A stretch of DNA of 20,473 nt from positions 1 to 20,473 of the forward strand of contig JBKPDW010000361.1 in the NCBI GenBank assembly GCA_046728115.1, read 5' to 3'. The stretch comes from CAVSWN01 sp046728115 (GTDB lineage: Bacteria > Acidobacteriota > Vicinamibacteria > Vicinamibacterales > CAVVIG01). The notes under the pieces were generated by a model. That model ran no database searches, was not told the DNA's origin, and saw only the letters and a list, made by a program, of their open reading frames with translations. Below are positions 7,843 through 15,356 of the stretch, in pieces (within the stretch, counting starts at the first letter, position 1; each line of letters starts with the position of its first letter). The position numbers and the translations under genes are program-made.

Positions 7843-8321
7843 CGGCGTGCTCTTCCGATCAATCCGTCCCGCATCCCGGCGTTGCGCAGCAGTCGCTGCT
7901 CGAGCTTCCGCATCTGCCCGCGATCGTGCTCGTGATCGTATCCCAGAAGATGAAGGAGGCCGTGGAGCGCGAGCACACGCAGCTCGGCCGTAAGGCTATG
8001 CCCCATTTCTCTGGCCTGACGCGCTGCAACACCGCGTGAAATAACGACATCGCCCAAAAAGGCCACAGCCAGTGGCGAGGCCCGACCGCGGCGCGACCCA
8101 CCCTCGCAAGGGAACGAAAGGACATCGGTTGCACGGTTTTTGCCGCGATACCGGCGGTTCAGAGCCCGCATGCGCGCGTCGCTCACCAGCGCCACGCTCA
8201 CCACGCCGCGCGCCGTCGCGGGTGCCGCGCGCGGCAGCCACCTTTCAAGTCCGCCAATGCGCATCCGGCGGCCGCGCGCATCGGACGCGAACACGTGCAG
8301 CGCGCGCGCCGCGCGGCCCAT
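7839..8321 (-). CDS. ybeY: endoribonuclease YbeY (rRNA maturation factor)
   Basis: YbeY is a zinc-dependent single-strand endoribonuclease used in 16S rRNA 3'-end maturation and 70S quality control. The 160-residue protein has DVLSFP (66-71), FLGDVVIS (88-95) and the metal-binding HGLLHLLGYDHEHD with His120, His124 and His130, the family's zinc triad. The N-terminal 20 residues (rich in Arg and Ala) are less conserved in general. The ATG at 8321 lies 5 bp after the phoH TGA; no strong Shine-Dalgarno is visible, consistent with re-initiation. Its TGA overlaps the TTG start of the next gene. Order phoH-ybeY-corC matches ybeZ-ybeY-ybeX of E. coli. Confidence 0.97.
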   Translation of the reverse strand: MGRAARALHVFASDARGRRMRIGGLERWLPRAAPATARGVVSVALVSDARMRALNRRYRGKNRATDVLSFPCEGGSRRGRASPLAVAFLGDVVISRGVAARQAREMGHSLTAELRVLALHGLLHLLGYDHEHDRGQMRKLEQRLLRNAGMRDGLIGRARR

Positions 8322-8326
8322 GAGGG

Positions 8327-9292
8327 TCAGGACGAGCGAGTCGCGCCGTTGCCGTTCGAGAACACTTCGTACGCCTTGACGATCTGCTGCACCAGCTTGT
8401 GCCGCACCACGTCGCGGTCGTCGAAACGAATGAACGAGATGCCGTCGATGTGGCCAACCACCTTCATGGCTTCGACCAGACCGGACGTGCGTCCGGCAGG
8501 CAGATCGATCTGCGTGACGTCGCCCGTGATGACGGCTTTGGCGCCAAACCCGAGACGTGTGAGAAACATCTTCATCTGCTCGGACGTGGTGTTCTGAGCT
8601 TCGTCGAGGATGACGAAGGAATCGTTGAGCGTCCGCCCCCGCATGAATGCAATCGGCGCGATCTCGATGGTGCCGCGCTCGATGTATCGCGCGACGCGTT
8701 CGACGTCGAGCATGTCGTACAGCGCGTCGTAGAGCGGCCGGAGATACGGATTGACCTTTTCCTGCAGATCCCCCGGCAGGAATCCCAGCTTCTCTCCGGC
8801 TTCGACCGCCGGACGCGCGAGGATGATCCGGTTCACCTTCTTCGCGACGAGGAACGCCACCGCCTGCGCCATCGCCAGATACGTTTTGCCTGTGCCCGCC
8901 GGTCCGATGCCGAACACGATGTCGTGCTGATCGATCGCGTCGAGGTAGCGACGCTGATTGACGGTCTTCGGCGCGACGCGCCGCTTTCCCGCAGGCGTCA
9001 GACTGCCCCGCAGGAAATGATCGCGCAGATCGACGTCGGTTTTCTGCGCGACCAGATCGGACGCCGTTTTCACGTCCGCGGTCGATAGCTTGTACCCATC
9101 CCGGATCAGCGACGCCAGCTGGTCCACGACCCGATCAACCTTCTCGAGATCCGGCGGATTGCCTTCCACCAGCAGATCGTGGCCCTGGGTGCGGATGCGA
9201 ACGTTGAAGAGCGATTCGAGGTGTTTGAGATTCTCGTCGTAGGAACCGAACAGCGTTTCAATTCCCTCTTCGGGGATGACAATGCGTTTCAT
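8327..9292 (-). CDS. ybeZ: PhoH-like ATPase (YbeZ)
   Basis: This 321-residue cytoplasmic P-loop ATPase belongs to the PhoH/YbeZ family, an RNA-linked partner of YbeY. An N-terminal KH-like region (1-75, including NLKHLESLFNVRIRTQGHDL) precedes the ATPase core. The core has Walker A GPAGTGKT (130-137), ARPAVEAGEKLGFLPGDL, Walker B FVILDEAQN (226-234), MKMFLTRLGFGAKAVITGD and the C-terminal arginine-containing FDDRDVVRH. The length is typical. It opens the operon: a strong promoter lies upstream, and the ATG at 9292 has no Shine-Dalgarno but is preceded by a small hairpin (9297-9310). The ATPase fold and family call are certain; the cellular substrate is not settled in the family. Confidence 0.96.
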   Translation of the reverse strand: MKRIVIPEEGIETLFGSYDENLKHLESLFNVRIRTQGHDLLVEGNPPDLEKVDRVVDQLASLIRDGYKLSTADVKTASDLVAQKTDVDLRDHFLRGSLTPAGKRRVAPKTVNQRRYLDAIDQHDIVFGIGPAGTGKTYLAMAQAVAFLVAKKVNRIILARPAVEAGEKLGFLPGDLQEKVNPYLRPLYDALYDMLDVERVARYIERGTIEIAPIAFMRGRTLNDSFVILDEAQNTTSEQMKMFLTRLGFGAKAVITGDVTQIDLPAGRTSGLVEAMKVVGHIDGISFIRFDDRDVVRHKLVQQIVKAYEVFSNGNGATRSS

Positions 9293-9296
9293 TGAA

Positions 9297-9310
9297 AGCG
9301 TTCGGACGCT
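9297..9310 (-). promoter_or_regulatory. hairpin occupying the ribosome-binding region of ybeZ
   Basis: On the minus strand AGCGT, loop CCGA, ACGCT form a perfect 5-bp stem ending 4 nt before the ybeZ ATG, exactly where a Shine-Dalgarno would be expected and none is seen. It could modulate initiation, but a stem of this size can also arise by chance in GC-rich DNA. Confidence 0.35.
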
Positions 9311-9341
9311 ATCTCGTTGTCATACAATACTTTAGCTGCTC

Positions 9342-9371
9342 ATTATACCGCCGCTACGGGCGGATTTTCAA
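9342..9371 (-). promoter_or_regulatory. promoter of the ybeZ-ybeY-corC-era operon
   Basis: TTGAAA (9371-9366) and a perfect TATAAT (9347-9342) are separated by 18 bp on the minus strand. The -35 lies inside the last codons of aspS. The predicted start near 9335 gives a leader of about 43 nt before the ybeZ ATG. The AT-rich 60-bp gap stands out from the GC-rich surroundings. Confidence 0.7.
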
Positions 9372-11117
9372 GTGCAGTTCGTCGAGCTGCTTGCGGTCGA
9401 CGGGCGACGGTGCGCCAGCCATCAGATCGACGGCGTTCGAGGTCTTCGGAAACGCGATCACGTCGCGGATCGACGACTCGCCGCCGAGAATCGCGACGAT
9501 GCGATCGAGTCCGAGGGCGATGCCGCCATGCGGCGGCGTCCCGTACTCGAGCGCCTCGAGGAAGAACCCGAACCGCGTGCGCGCCTCGTCCTCGGTGATA
9601 CCCAGACGCGCGAACAGGCGCGCCTGGAGCGCAGGATCGTGAATTCGAATGCTGCCGCCGCCGATTTCCGATCCGTTGAGCACGAGATCGTACGCCTTTG
9701 CGCGTACTTTTCCCGGATCCGTTTCGAGCCTGTCGACGTCCTCGTCGAGCGGCGATGTGAACGGATGGTGCATCGAGTACCAGCGGCCATCGTCCTCGTG
9801 ATATTCGAGCAGCGGGAAATCGGTCACCCACAGGAGGTCGAACGCGTCGCTTTTGACGAGATTATCCTTCCTTGCGATCGCCAGCCGAAGCTGGCCGAGG
9901 AGCTTCGACGTCGTGTCGGGCTCTCCCGCGGCCAGCAGGAGCAGATCGTCAGCAGTGGCACGCACCCGTTCGATCGCCGAGCCGAGGAGCCCGGCGCCGA
10001 GCGCCTTGACCGAACTGAGCGGCGGTTCGCCGGGCCGAACCCAGATCAGGCCGCCGAATCCCATCTGCTTGGCCTGATCGACCAGCACGTCGAGCTGGCT
10101 GCGCGTGTAGCGATTGCCTCCGGGAACGGCGAACCCGCGCACGGAGCCACCGTCGGCGACGATTTGCTTGAAGACCCGGAATTCCGATCCCCGAAAGATC
10201 TCCGAGAGATCGTGGATCTCGAGCCCGCACCTCAGATCCGGCTTGTCCGACCCGTAGCGCGCGATGGCCTCCGCGTACGGCATCCGGCGGATCGGCAACG
10301 GCACGTCGCGGCCTATCTCCTTGACGATCTGCTGCATCAGCGGCTCGATCAACCGGAAGATCGACTCCGCTCTCGCGAACGACATCTCGACGTCGACCTG
10401 GGTGAATTCAAGTTGGCGATCGGCGCGCTGATCCTCGTCGCGGAAGCAGCGGACGATCTGAAAGTACCGATCCATGCCGGCGATCATGAGGATCTGCTTG
10501 AAGATCTGCGGCGACTGCGGCAGCGCATAGAATTCGCCCGGATGGATCCGGCTCGGCACGAGAAAATCGCGCGCGCCTTCGGGCGTCGACTTCGCGAGAA
10601 TCGGCGTTTCGATCTCCCAGAAACCGGCGCCGTCGAAGTAGCGGCGAACGGCCATCGTGACGCGATGCCGGAGACCGATATTGTTCTGAAGCCGCGAGCG
10701 TCGCAAATCGAGATAGCGATACTTCAGGCGGACGTCCTCGGAGACCTGCGCCTCGTCCGCGATCTGAAACGGCGGTGTCTTCGCTTCGTTGAGTACTCGG
10801 ATCTCGCGCGCCAGGACCTCGACTTCGCCCGTGGCCAGCCTCGGATTGACCGTGTCTTCCGATCGACGCTGCACAATCCCGCGGATGCCGACGACGAACT
10901 CGGAGCGCAGGCGCTTGGCAATGGGCATCAGGGCGTCGTTTTCGCGCACGACGACTTGAGAAATTCCGCCACGATCGCGGATATCAATGAACGTCACGCC
11001 GCCCAGGTCGCGAATGCGATGTACCCATCCCAGCAGCACCGCCTCCGCGCCGACGTCGTCTGCCCGCAAGGCGCCGCAGGTGTGAGTTCGAGTGAAGTCG
11101 CCCAATGCTTCGGCCAT
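9354..11117 (-). CDS. aspS: aspartyl-tRNA synthetase
   Basis: This 587-residue class II synthetase attaches Asp to tRNA. It has the N-terminal OB anticodon-binding domain (about 25-110: LLGWVHRIRDLGGVTFIDIRD), then YRYLDLRR (133-140), TPEGARDFLVPSR (178-190) and the QSPQIFKQ active-site loop. Motif 2 is FRDEDQRADRQLEFTQVD (225-242), followed by the bacterial GAD insertion (about 290-430, RYGSDKPDLR). Motif 3 lies near the C-terminus (YGTPPHGGIALGLDRIVAIL). The length is usual for the bacterial type. Residue 33 is His in the GWVH motif, the residue associated with non-discriminating enzymes, so it may also charge tRNA-Asn. The ATG at 11117 has no strong Shine-Dalgarno. It follows hisS by 98 bp on the same strand, a common pairing, and its TAG overlaps the ybeZ promoter region. 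Confidence 0.97.
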   Translation of the reverse strand: MAEALGDFTRTHTCGALRADDVGAEAVLLGWVHRIRDLGGVTFIDIRDRGGISQVVVRENDALMPIAKRLRSEFVVGIRGIVQRRSEDTVNPRLATGEVEVLAREIRVLNEAKTPPFQIADEAQVSEDVRLKYRYLDLRRSRLQNNIGLRHRVTMAVRRYFDGAGFWEIETPILAKSTPEGARDFLVPSRIHPGEFYALPQSPQIFKQILMIAGMDRYFQIVRCFRDEDQRADRQLEFTQVDVEMSFARAESIFRLIEPLMQQIVKEIGRDVPLPIRRMPYAEAIARYGSDKPDLRCGLEIHDLSEIFRGSEFRVFKQIVADGGSVRGFAVPGGNRYTRSQLDVLVDQAKQMGFGGLIWVRPGEPPLSSVKALGAGLLGSAIERVRATADDLLLLAAGEPDTTSKLLGQLRLAIARKDNLVKSDAFDLLWVTDFPLLEYHEDDGRWYSMHHPFTSPLDEDVDRLETDPGKVRAKAYDLVLNGSEIGGGSIRIHDPALQARLFARLGITEDEARTRFGFFLEALEYGTPPHGGIALGLDRIVAILGGESSIRDVIAFPKTSNAVDLMAGAPSPVDRKQLDELHLKIRP

Positions 11118-11152
11118 AGTTACGATTCAGTGTTGGCAGTTCGAGCGCGCCG

Positions 11153-11177
11153 GAAAGAACGCAGAGAGTGCGAGTGG
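11153..11177. repeat. degenerate GAACGCAGAGAGTGCGAG-type intergenic string
   Basis: The 98-bp spacer between hisS and aspS (11118-11215) contains a plus-strand run of AAAGAACGCAGAGAGTGCGAG, resembling the quasi-periodic (A/C)(A/G)CAGAG intergenic strings and the one at 1087-1116. No gene or terminator is apparent in the spacer. Weak evidence. Confidence 0.25.
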
Positions 11178-11215
11178 CTGCTAGAAAACACGACGCTTCA
11201 TTTCGACCTTGCAGA

Positions 11216-12535
11216 TCAGGTTCCGCGTTTCAGATGCCTGTTGATATGAGACGCGACTTCGGTGCGCGGGACCGAGGTCTGCTGCCCCGTCTGCAGGTCC
11301 TTGATCGCCACCTCTCCGCGCGCGCGTTCGTCATCACCTAGGATAGCCACAAACCGCACGTGGCGGGCATCGGCGTACTTGAATTGTTTTCCGAGCTTGT
11401 CGGCCTCCGGATAGACGTCGGCGCGAAGGCCGGCCGCGCGCAATGTCTCGGCGAGCGCGAGCGATTGGCCGCGCGTATCGTGGCTCCAGATCGTCACCAT
11501 TACATCGACCGAGCCACGCTCGACGTGTGCGGGAAACATGTTGCGCTCGGTCATGACCACCAGAATGCGTTCGAGCCCGAGGGAAAATCCGCACGCCGGC
11601 ACGTCGCGGCCCAGAAACATCCCGATCAGCTTGTCGTACCGTCCACCGCCACCAAGACTGCCAGCCAGATCCGGCACCGCGATTTCCATGATGGCCCCGG
11701 TGTAATACGACAGTCCTCGAGCGATAGTCGGATCCAGGCGGATGTGCGCCGCGGCGGCTGTTCCCTCGGCGAGCGTCGCGATCGTGTCGAGTTGCTCCAG
11801 CGCATAGCTCGCGCGCTCATCCGCGCTGAGACGCGACCGAAGATCTGTGCGAGGGTCCAGTCCGAAGAGCGCCAGGCACTCCGTCGCCGCATGGTTGGCC
11901 ACGCCCCGCCCGACGAGCTCCTCTCGCACTCCATCGGCGCCGATCTTGTCCAGCTTGTCGATCGCAACCAGCGCTGCATCCTGCAGCGACGGCGGCACGC
12001 CGGCGGCGGCCAGCAATCCCGTGAGCAGCCCGCGATGGTTGAGGCGCACCTCGAACTGATCGAATCCCAGCCGCGTCAGGGCCTCGGAGACCGCCGAAAG
12101 CACTTCCACTTCCACCAGCGTGGACGTCGTACCCAGCGCATCGATGTCGCACTGATAGAACTCGCGAAACCGACCGCGTGCGGGGCGATCGGCTCTCCAG
12201 ACTGGCTGGATCTGATACCGCTTGAAGAACCGAGGCAGCTCGTTCTGGTACTGGGCCACGACGCGCGCGAGCGGAACGGTCAGATCGTAGCGAAGCGCGA
12301 GATCGGCTTCGCCGGTCGATTCGTGCTCACCCCGGCGCAGGATCTTGAAGATCAGCTTGTTGCCTTCGTCGCCATATTTGCCAAGCAGCGTCTCGATGTT
12401 TTCGAACGCGGGTGTCTCCAGCGGCTCGAACCCGTAATGCTCGTAGACGTCGCGGATGACACCAATCACGTATTCGCGGCGGCGAATGTCGTCCGGCAGA
12501 AAATCGCGCGTGCCGCTTGGGGGTTTAGTGGACAT
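11216..12535 (-). CDS. hisS: histidyl-tRNA synthetase
   Basis: This class II synthetase charges tRNA-His. From the preferred ATG (12535) it is 439 residues, starting MSTKPPSGTRDFLPDDIRRR, the canonical HisRS opening. Motif 1 spans the PLETPAFEN region, LRYDLTVPLAR (81-91) binds substrate, and motif 2 is RYQIQPVWRADRPARGRFRE followed by FYQCDIDALG (126-135). The His-specific RGLSYYTG (Ser where E. coli has Asp in RGLDYY), motif 3 GGGGRYDKL ... GFSLGLERI and a C-terminal anticodon-binding domain complete the protein. The frame stays open to a TTG at 12607, but those 24 residues lie upstream of the family start. No clear Shine-Dalgarno precedes either start. The spacer to the carbonic anhydrase gene is 82 bp. 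Confidence 0.96.
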   Translation of the reverse strand: MSTKPPSGTRDFLPDDIRRREYVIGVIRDVYEHYGFEPLETPAFENIETLLGKYGDEGNKLIFKILRRGEHESTGEADLALRYDLTVPLARVVAQYQNELPRFFKRYQIQPVWRADRPARGRFREFYQCDIDALGTTSTLVEVEVLSAVSEALTRLGFDQFEVRLNHRGLLTGLLAAAGVPPSLQDAALVAIDKLDKIGADGVREELVGRGVANHAATECLALFGLDPRTDLRSRLSADERASYALEQLDTIATLAEGTAAAAHIRLDPTIARGLSYYTGAIMEIAVPDLAGSLGGGGRYDKLIGMFLGRDVPACGFSLGLERILVVMTERNMFPAHVERGSVDVMVTIWSHDTRGQSLALAETLRAAGLRADVYPEADKLGKQFKYADARHVRFVAILGDDERARGEVAIKDLQTGQQTSVPRTEVASHINRHLKRGT

Positions 12536-12617
12536 CGAAACCAGATCGCTTTGTATCTTCCTGTTTTCGTGGCGAATCGATTGCTCTGCAAATTGCTCAC
12601 GCGTCAAACCTGAGCGA

Positions 12618-13127
12618 CTACTTCGTGATGTAGTCCAGCCGGTAATTCACGTACCGGTCCGCGTAGTCTTGAATTCCCGCAACCTCGGCGTGCGTCAGCA
12701 ATCGTTTCACCTTGCCAGGACTTCCCATGACGAGCGACTTGGGCGGCACTTTCATGTTCTCGACGAGCAGCGTGCCTGCGGCCACGATCGATCCGGAACC
12801 GACGTGCGCTCCGTTCAACAGAATTGCGCCCATCCCAATCAGGCACTGATTCTCGATCGTGCAGCCGTGAACGATGGCGCCGTGCCCGATCGTCACGTTG
12901 TCGCCGATCGTCGTCTTATGCATACCCGTCATCGCATGCACGACCGTGCCGTCCTGTATGTTCGTGCGCCGGCCCACACGAATTGTGTTGACGTCGCCCC
13001 GGAGCACCGTGCACATCCACACACTACTCTCCTCCCCGATCTCAACGTCGCCGATCACCTGCGCGCTGTCGTCGATGAACGCGGATGGATGGACGCGGGG
13101 CACGACGCCCCGGACTGCGCGAAGCAC
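12618..13127 (-). CDS. gamma-class carbonic anhydrase-like hexapeptide-repeat protein
   Basis: This is a left-handed beta-helix protein of the gamma carbonic anhydrase/YrdA/PaaY family, 169 residues from the preferred GTG. Features are RVHPSAFIDDSAQVIGDVEIG, LRGDVNTIRVGRRTNIQDGT (42-61) and hexapeptide turns throughout. The three zinc-ligand histidines are in place at 64, 82 and 87 (VVHAM, IGHGAIVHG). A C-terminal helix, EVAGIQDYADRYVNYRLDY, follows. Trimeric cytoplasmic enzymes of this family bind Zn or Fe; many have no measurable anhydrase activity. The frame continues upstream to a GTG at 13196, but the family start matches MLRAVRGVVPRVHPSAF. A TATAAT placed 6 nt before the 13127 GTG suggests leaderless transcription from there. 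The neighbours (sulfatase-like gene, hisS) do not indicate a role. Confidence 0.88.
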   Translation of the reverse strand: MLRAVRGVVPRVHPSAFIDDSAQVIGDVEIGEESSVWMCTVLRGDVNTIRVGRRTNIQDGTVVHAMTGMHKTTIGDNVTIGHGAIVHGCTIENQCLIGMGAILLNGAHVGSGSIVAAGTLLVENMKVPPKSLVMGSPGKVKRLLTHAEVAGIQDYADRYVNYRLDYITK

Positions 13128-13133
13128 TGCTCG

Positions 13134-13139
13134 ATTATA
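13134..13139 (-). promoter_or_regulatory. TATAAT -10 element positioned for a leaderless transcript
   Basis: A perfect TATAAT (13139-13134, minus strand) ends 6 nt before the GTG at 13127-13125, so initiation at the normal distance would place the mRNA 5' end on the start codon. No consensus -35 is found at 16-18 bp spacing. Confidence 0.45.
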
Positions 13140-13142
13140 GTT

Positions 13143-13183
13143 GGCGAAACCCGACGGTTGGGAGTCTCCCGCCAAACCCGACG
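13143..13183. repeat. direct repeat pair flanking a palindrome
   Basis: Two 14-nt near-identical units (GGCGAAACCCGACG at 13143-13156 and CGCCAAACCCGACG at 13170-13183; 12 of 14 bases identical) lie 27 bp apart. They bracket the perfect odd palindrome GGGAGTCTCCC (13160-13170). The block sits immediately upstream of the TATAAT of the carbonic anhydrase gene, where an operator would act. Confidence 0.5.
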
Positions 13184-13217
13184 TCGCCGCCTTCACGAAG
13201 CAACTGTCTGCGTATTT

Positions 13218-15356
13218 CTATCGAAGGCGCGCCCGCGCCTCCTGGCGGATCTCCGGCGGTGTGTTGCGACCGAAAGCCAGCCGTTCGTACTGTTTCCGCG
13301 CATCCGCGGCACGTCCCAGCTGATCGAGGGTGCGCGCCAGATCCAGCCGGACGTCGTCCGCATCGGGACGCAGGTTCAGGGCGCGATCGTATTCGTCCAC
13401 CGCGCCGCCCAGCCGCCCCGATGCCGCCAGGAGGCTGGCTTGTGCCGCGTGCGCGTCGGGATCGGCCGGCTGCAGCTCGAAAGCCCTCTCCAGTTCGCGC
13501 CCGGCGGCGTCGAGCCGTCGGGTCGAGATCAGGATTCTGGCCAGTCCAACACGAAACGGTACGTTGTCCGGGTCGAGCTCGACGGCCATTTCCAGCTCGC
13601 GGGCGGCCTCGTCGAGCCGCCCACGGGACGCAAGCAGGCCTCCCTGCAGGTCGTGGGCTTCGGCGAAGCGCGGATCGATGGCCAGCGCCGCCCCCGTTTC
13701 GGCGAGAGCGTTGTCGACGTCGCCAAGTCGCGAGTAACAGATCGCGATGCGATGATGCGCTTCCGCGCTCGTGGGTATCAGGTTGATGTACGTGCGATAC
13801 GCGTCGATGGCCTCTCGATATCGACCCTGATCGAAATTTGACCGCGCGAGGACGATAACCGCGAACGCATTCGACGGATCGCGGTCCAACGCCGACCGTG
13901 CCATCGACGCGGCATCGGCAGGCCGACGGTCCTCGAGCGCAGCGTTCGCCTGCCGGAGCGCGTTGAACACGCCGATCATGCGCTTCGGATCGGGTCGCAT
14001 GCGCGCCGTTTCGTCGACCCGGCCGACGGCTCCGCCGACGTAGCCGAGCGCCGCCAGCTTTGCCGTGGTGTCGCGATCCATCCGGCGCTCGCTCATCCGC
14101 CCCCGATTGCCGCCGCTGGTTTTGTCGAGCGCGGCGCGGAGAACGGCGGCTCGCCCGGGCTCGCGGTCCAGCAGGTTCGTCAACTCACCCGGATCGCGTG
14201 CGAGATCGTACAGTTCCGGCGACGGCGCATCGATGTATTTCCACTGCGCGTCCTGAATCGATCGAAGGGGCGCCCAATTCATGTACAGCAGCGGGAAATA
14301 GGTCTCCGCGTAGGCGAACGGCCGCGTCGAGTCGGCCTCGCCACGTGCGATCGACGTGAGACTGCGGCCTTGCGCCGCGGTCAGCGGCGGCGCACCGGCG
14401 AGGTCGAGCAGCGTTGGGGCGAGATCGACGCCGCGCGCGAGCGCGGTGACGCGGTGGCCGCCCGACAGGTGGCCGGGCCACGACAGGATCAGCGGCACGC
14501 GCAGGGTTGCCTCGTACACGAAGACGGCGTGGGTCGCCTCGTCGTGCTCGCCGAGACTCTCCCCATGATCGCCGACGACGGCCACGATAGTGGATGCCGC
14601 GTCACCCGCACTGTCCAGGCGATCGAGCACCGACGAAATCACCGTGTCGTCGAACGCGATTTCGCCGTCGTAGGGACGATCCGCGAACTGTTCGCTGAAC
14701 GGAGGGGGCGGGATGTACGGATCGTGCGGATCGTACAGATGCAGCCAGAGAAAAAACGGCACCGCGCGATCGGCACGGCTGTTCAACCACTCGATGGCTG
14801 CCGCCGCGGTGCGATCGCCCCGCCGCTCCAGGTGCAGCCGATCGTCGTAGATGTCGAATCCGCGACCGAGACCGTATCGGCGATCGAGAACGAACGCGCT
14901 GACGAACGCGCCTGTGCCGTATCCGAGCTCGTGCAGCCTCGTCGCCAGCGTCGGGATGGTCTCATCGAGCGAAAAGTTTCCGTTATTCCTGACGCCGTGA
15001 ACGAATGGATACAAGCCGGTCAGCAGGCTCGCGTGCGCCGACAGCGTAATCGGCGCTGCGGCAACCGCACGTTCGAACAGAACCCCTTCGCTGGCGAGCC
15101 GATCGAGGCGTGGCGTATGCGCCCGACGATATCCGTACGCGCCGAGATGGTCGGCGCGGGTCGTGTCCAGCGTGATCAAGAGAATGTTCGGTCGCGGATG
15201 ACGGCCCGCGCGGACGGCGAGGAACGTGATCGCCAGGCCGGAAAGGCCGGCGAGCAAGGCGAGAACCATCTTGCCCCGCCGTCCTGCCCCGCTCGCCTTT
15301 GCGGCTCTGGCTGCCCTACTGGCTGGTCGGCCTGCGACCGACTTGCGAGACGACAT
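13218..15356 (-). CDS. membrane-anchored sulfatase-fold (alkaline phosphatase superfamily) protein with C-terminal TPR repeats
   Basis: This 712-residue protein has a basic N-terminus (1-29), one membrane segment (about 30-50) and then a sulfatase-like domain (55 to about 440). The fold's metal-site motifs are present: NILLITLDTTRADHLGAYGY (57-76), HLYDPHDPYIPP, VAVVGDHGESLGEH (259-271) and VYEATLRVPLIL. At the catalytic position the sequence is PITLSAHASLLTGLYP (103 onward) with Thr104 where sulfatases carry the Cys/Ser converted to formylglycine. It is therefore likely not a classical sulfatase but a Thr-nucleophile phosphatase/transferase relative. About seven TPRs fill 450-705. The ATG at 15356 overlaps the upstream gene by 41 bp; a second ATG at 15269 (Met30) would start right at the membrane segment. 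Coupled to the Asp-box gene. Substrate unknown. Confidence 0.88.
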   Translation of the reverse strand: MSSRKSVAGRPASRAARAAKASGAGRRGKMVLALLAGLSGLAITFLAVRAGRHPRPNILLITLDTTRADHLGAYGYRRAHTPRLDRLASEGVLFERAVAAAPITLSAHASLLTGLYPFVHGVRNNGNFSLDETIPTLATRLHELGYGTGAFVSAFVLDRRYGLGRGFDIYDDRLHLERRGDRTAAAAIEWLNSRADRAVPFFLWLHLYDPHDPYIPPPPFSEQFADRPYDGEIAFDDTVISSVLDRLDSAGDAASTIVAVVGDHGESLGEHDEATHAVFVYEATLRVPLILSWPGHLSGGHRVTALARGVDLAPTLLDLAGAPPLTAAQGRSLTSIARGEADSTRPFAYAETYFPLLYMNWAPLRSIQDAQWKYIDAPSPELYDLARDPGELTNLLDREPGRAAVLRAALDKTSGGNRGRMSERRMDRDTTAKLAALGYVGGAVGRVDETARMRPDPKRMIGVFNALRQANAALEDRRPADAASMARSALDRDPSNAFAVIVLARSNFDQGRYREAIDAYRTYINLIPTSAEAHHRIAICYSRLGDVDNALAETGAALAIDPRFAEAHDLQGGLLASRGRLDEAARELEMAVELDPDNVPFRVGLARILISTRRLDAAGRELERAFELQPADPDAHAAQASLLAASGRLGGAVDEYDRALNLRPDADDVRLDLARTLDQLGRAADARKQYERLAFGRNTPPEIRQEARARLR

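Noticed and set aside
9372..11249. A 625-residue plus-strand open frame opposite aspS
   Set aside because: The complementary strand encodes an unmistakable AspRS; the antisense product has no family features.
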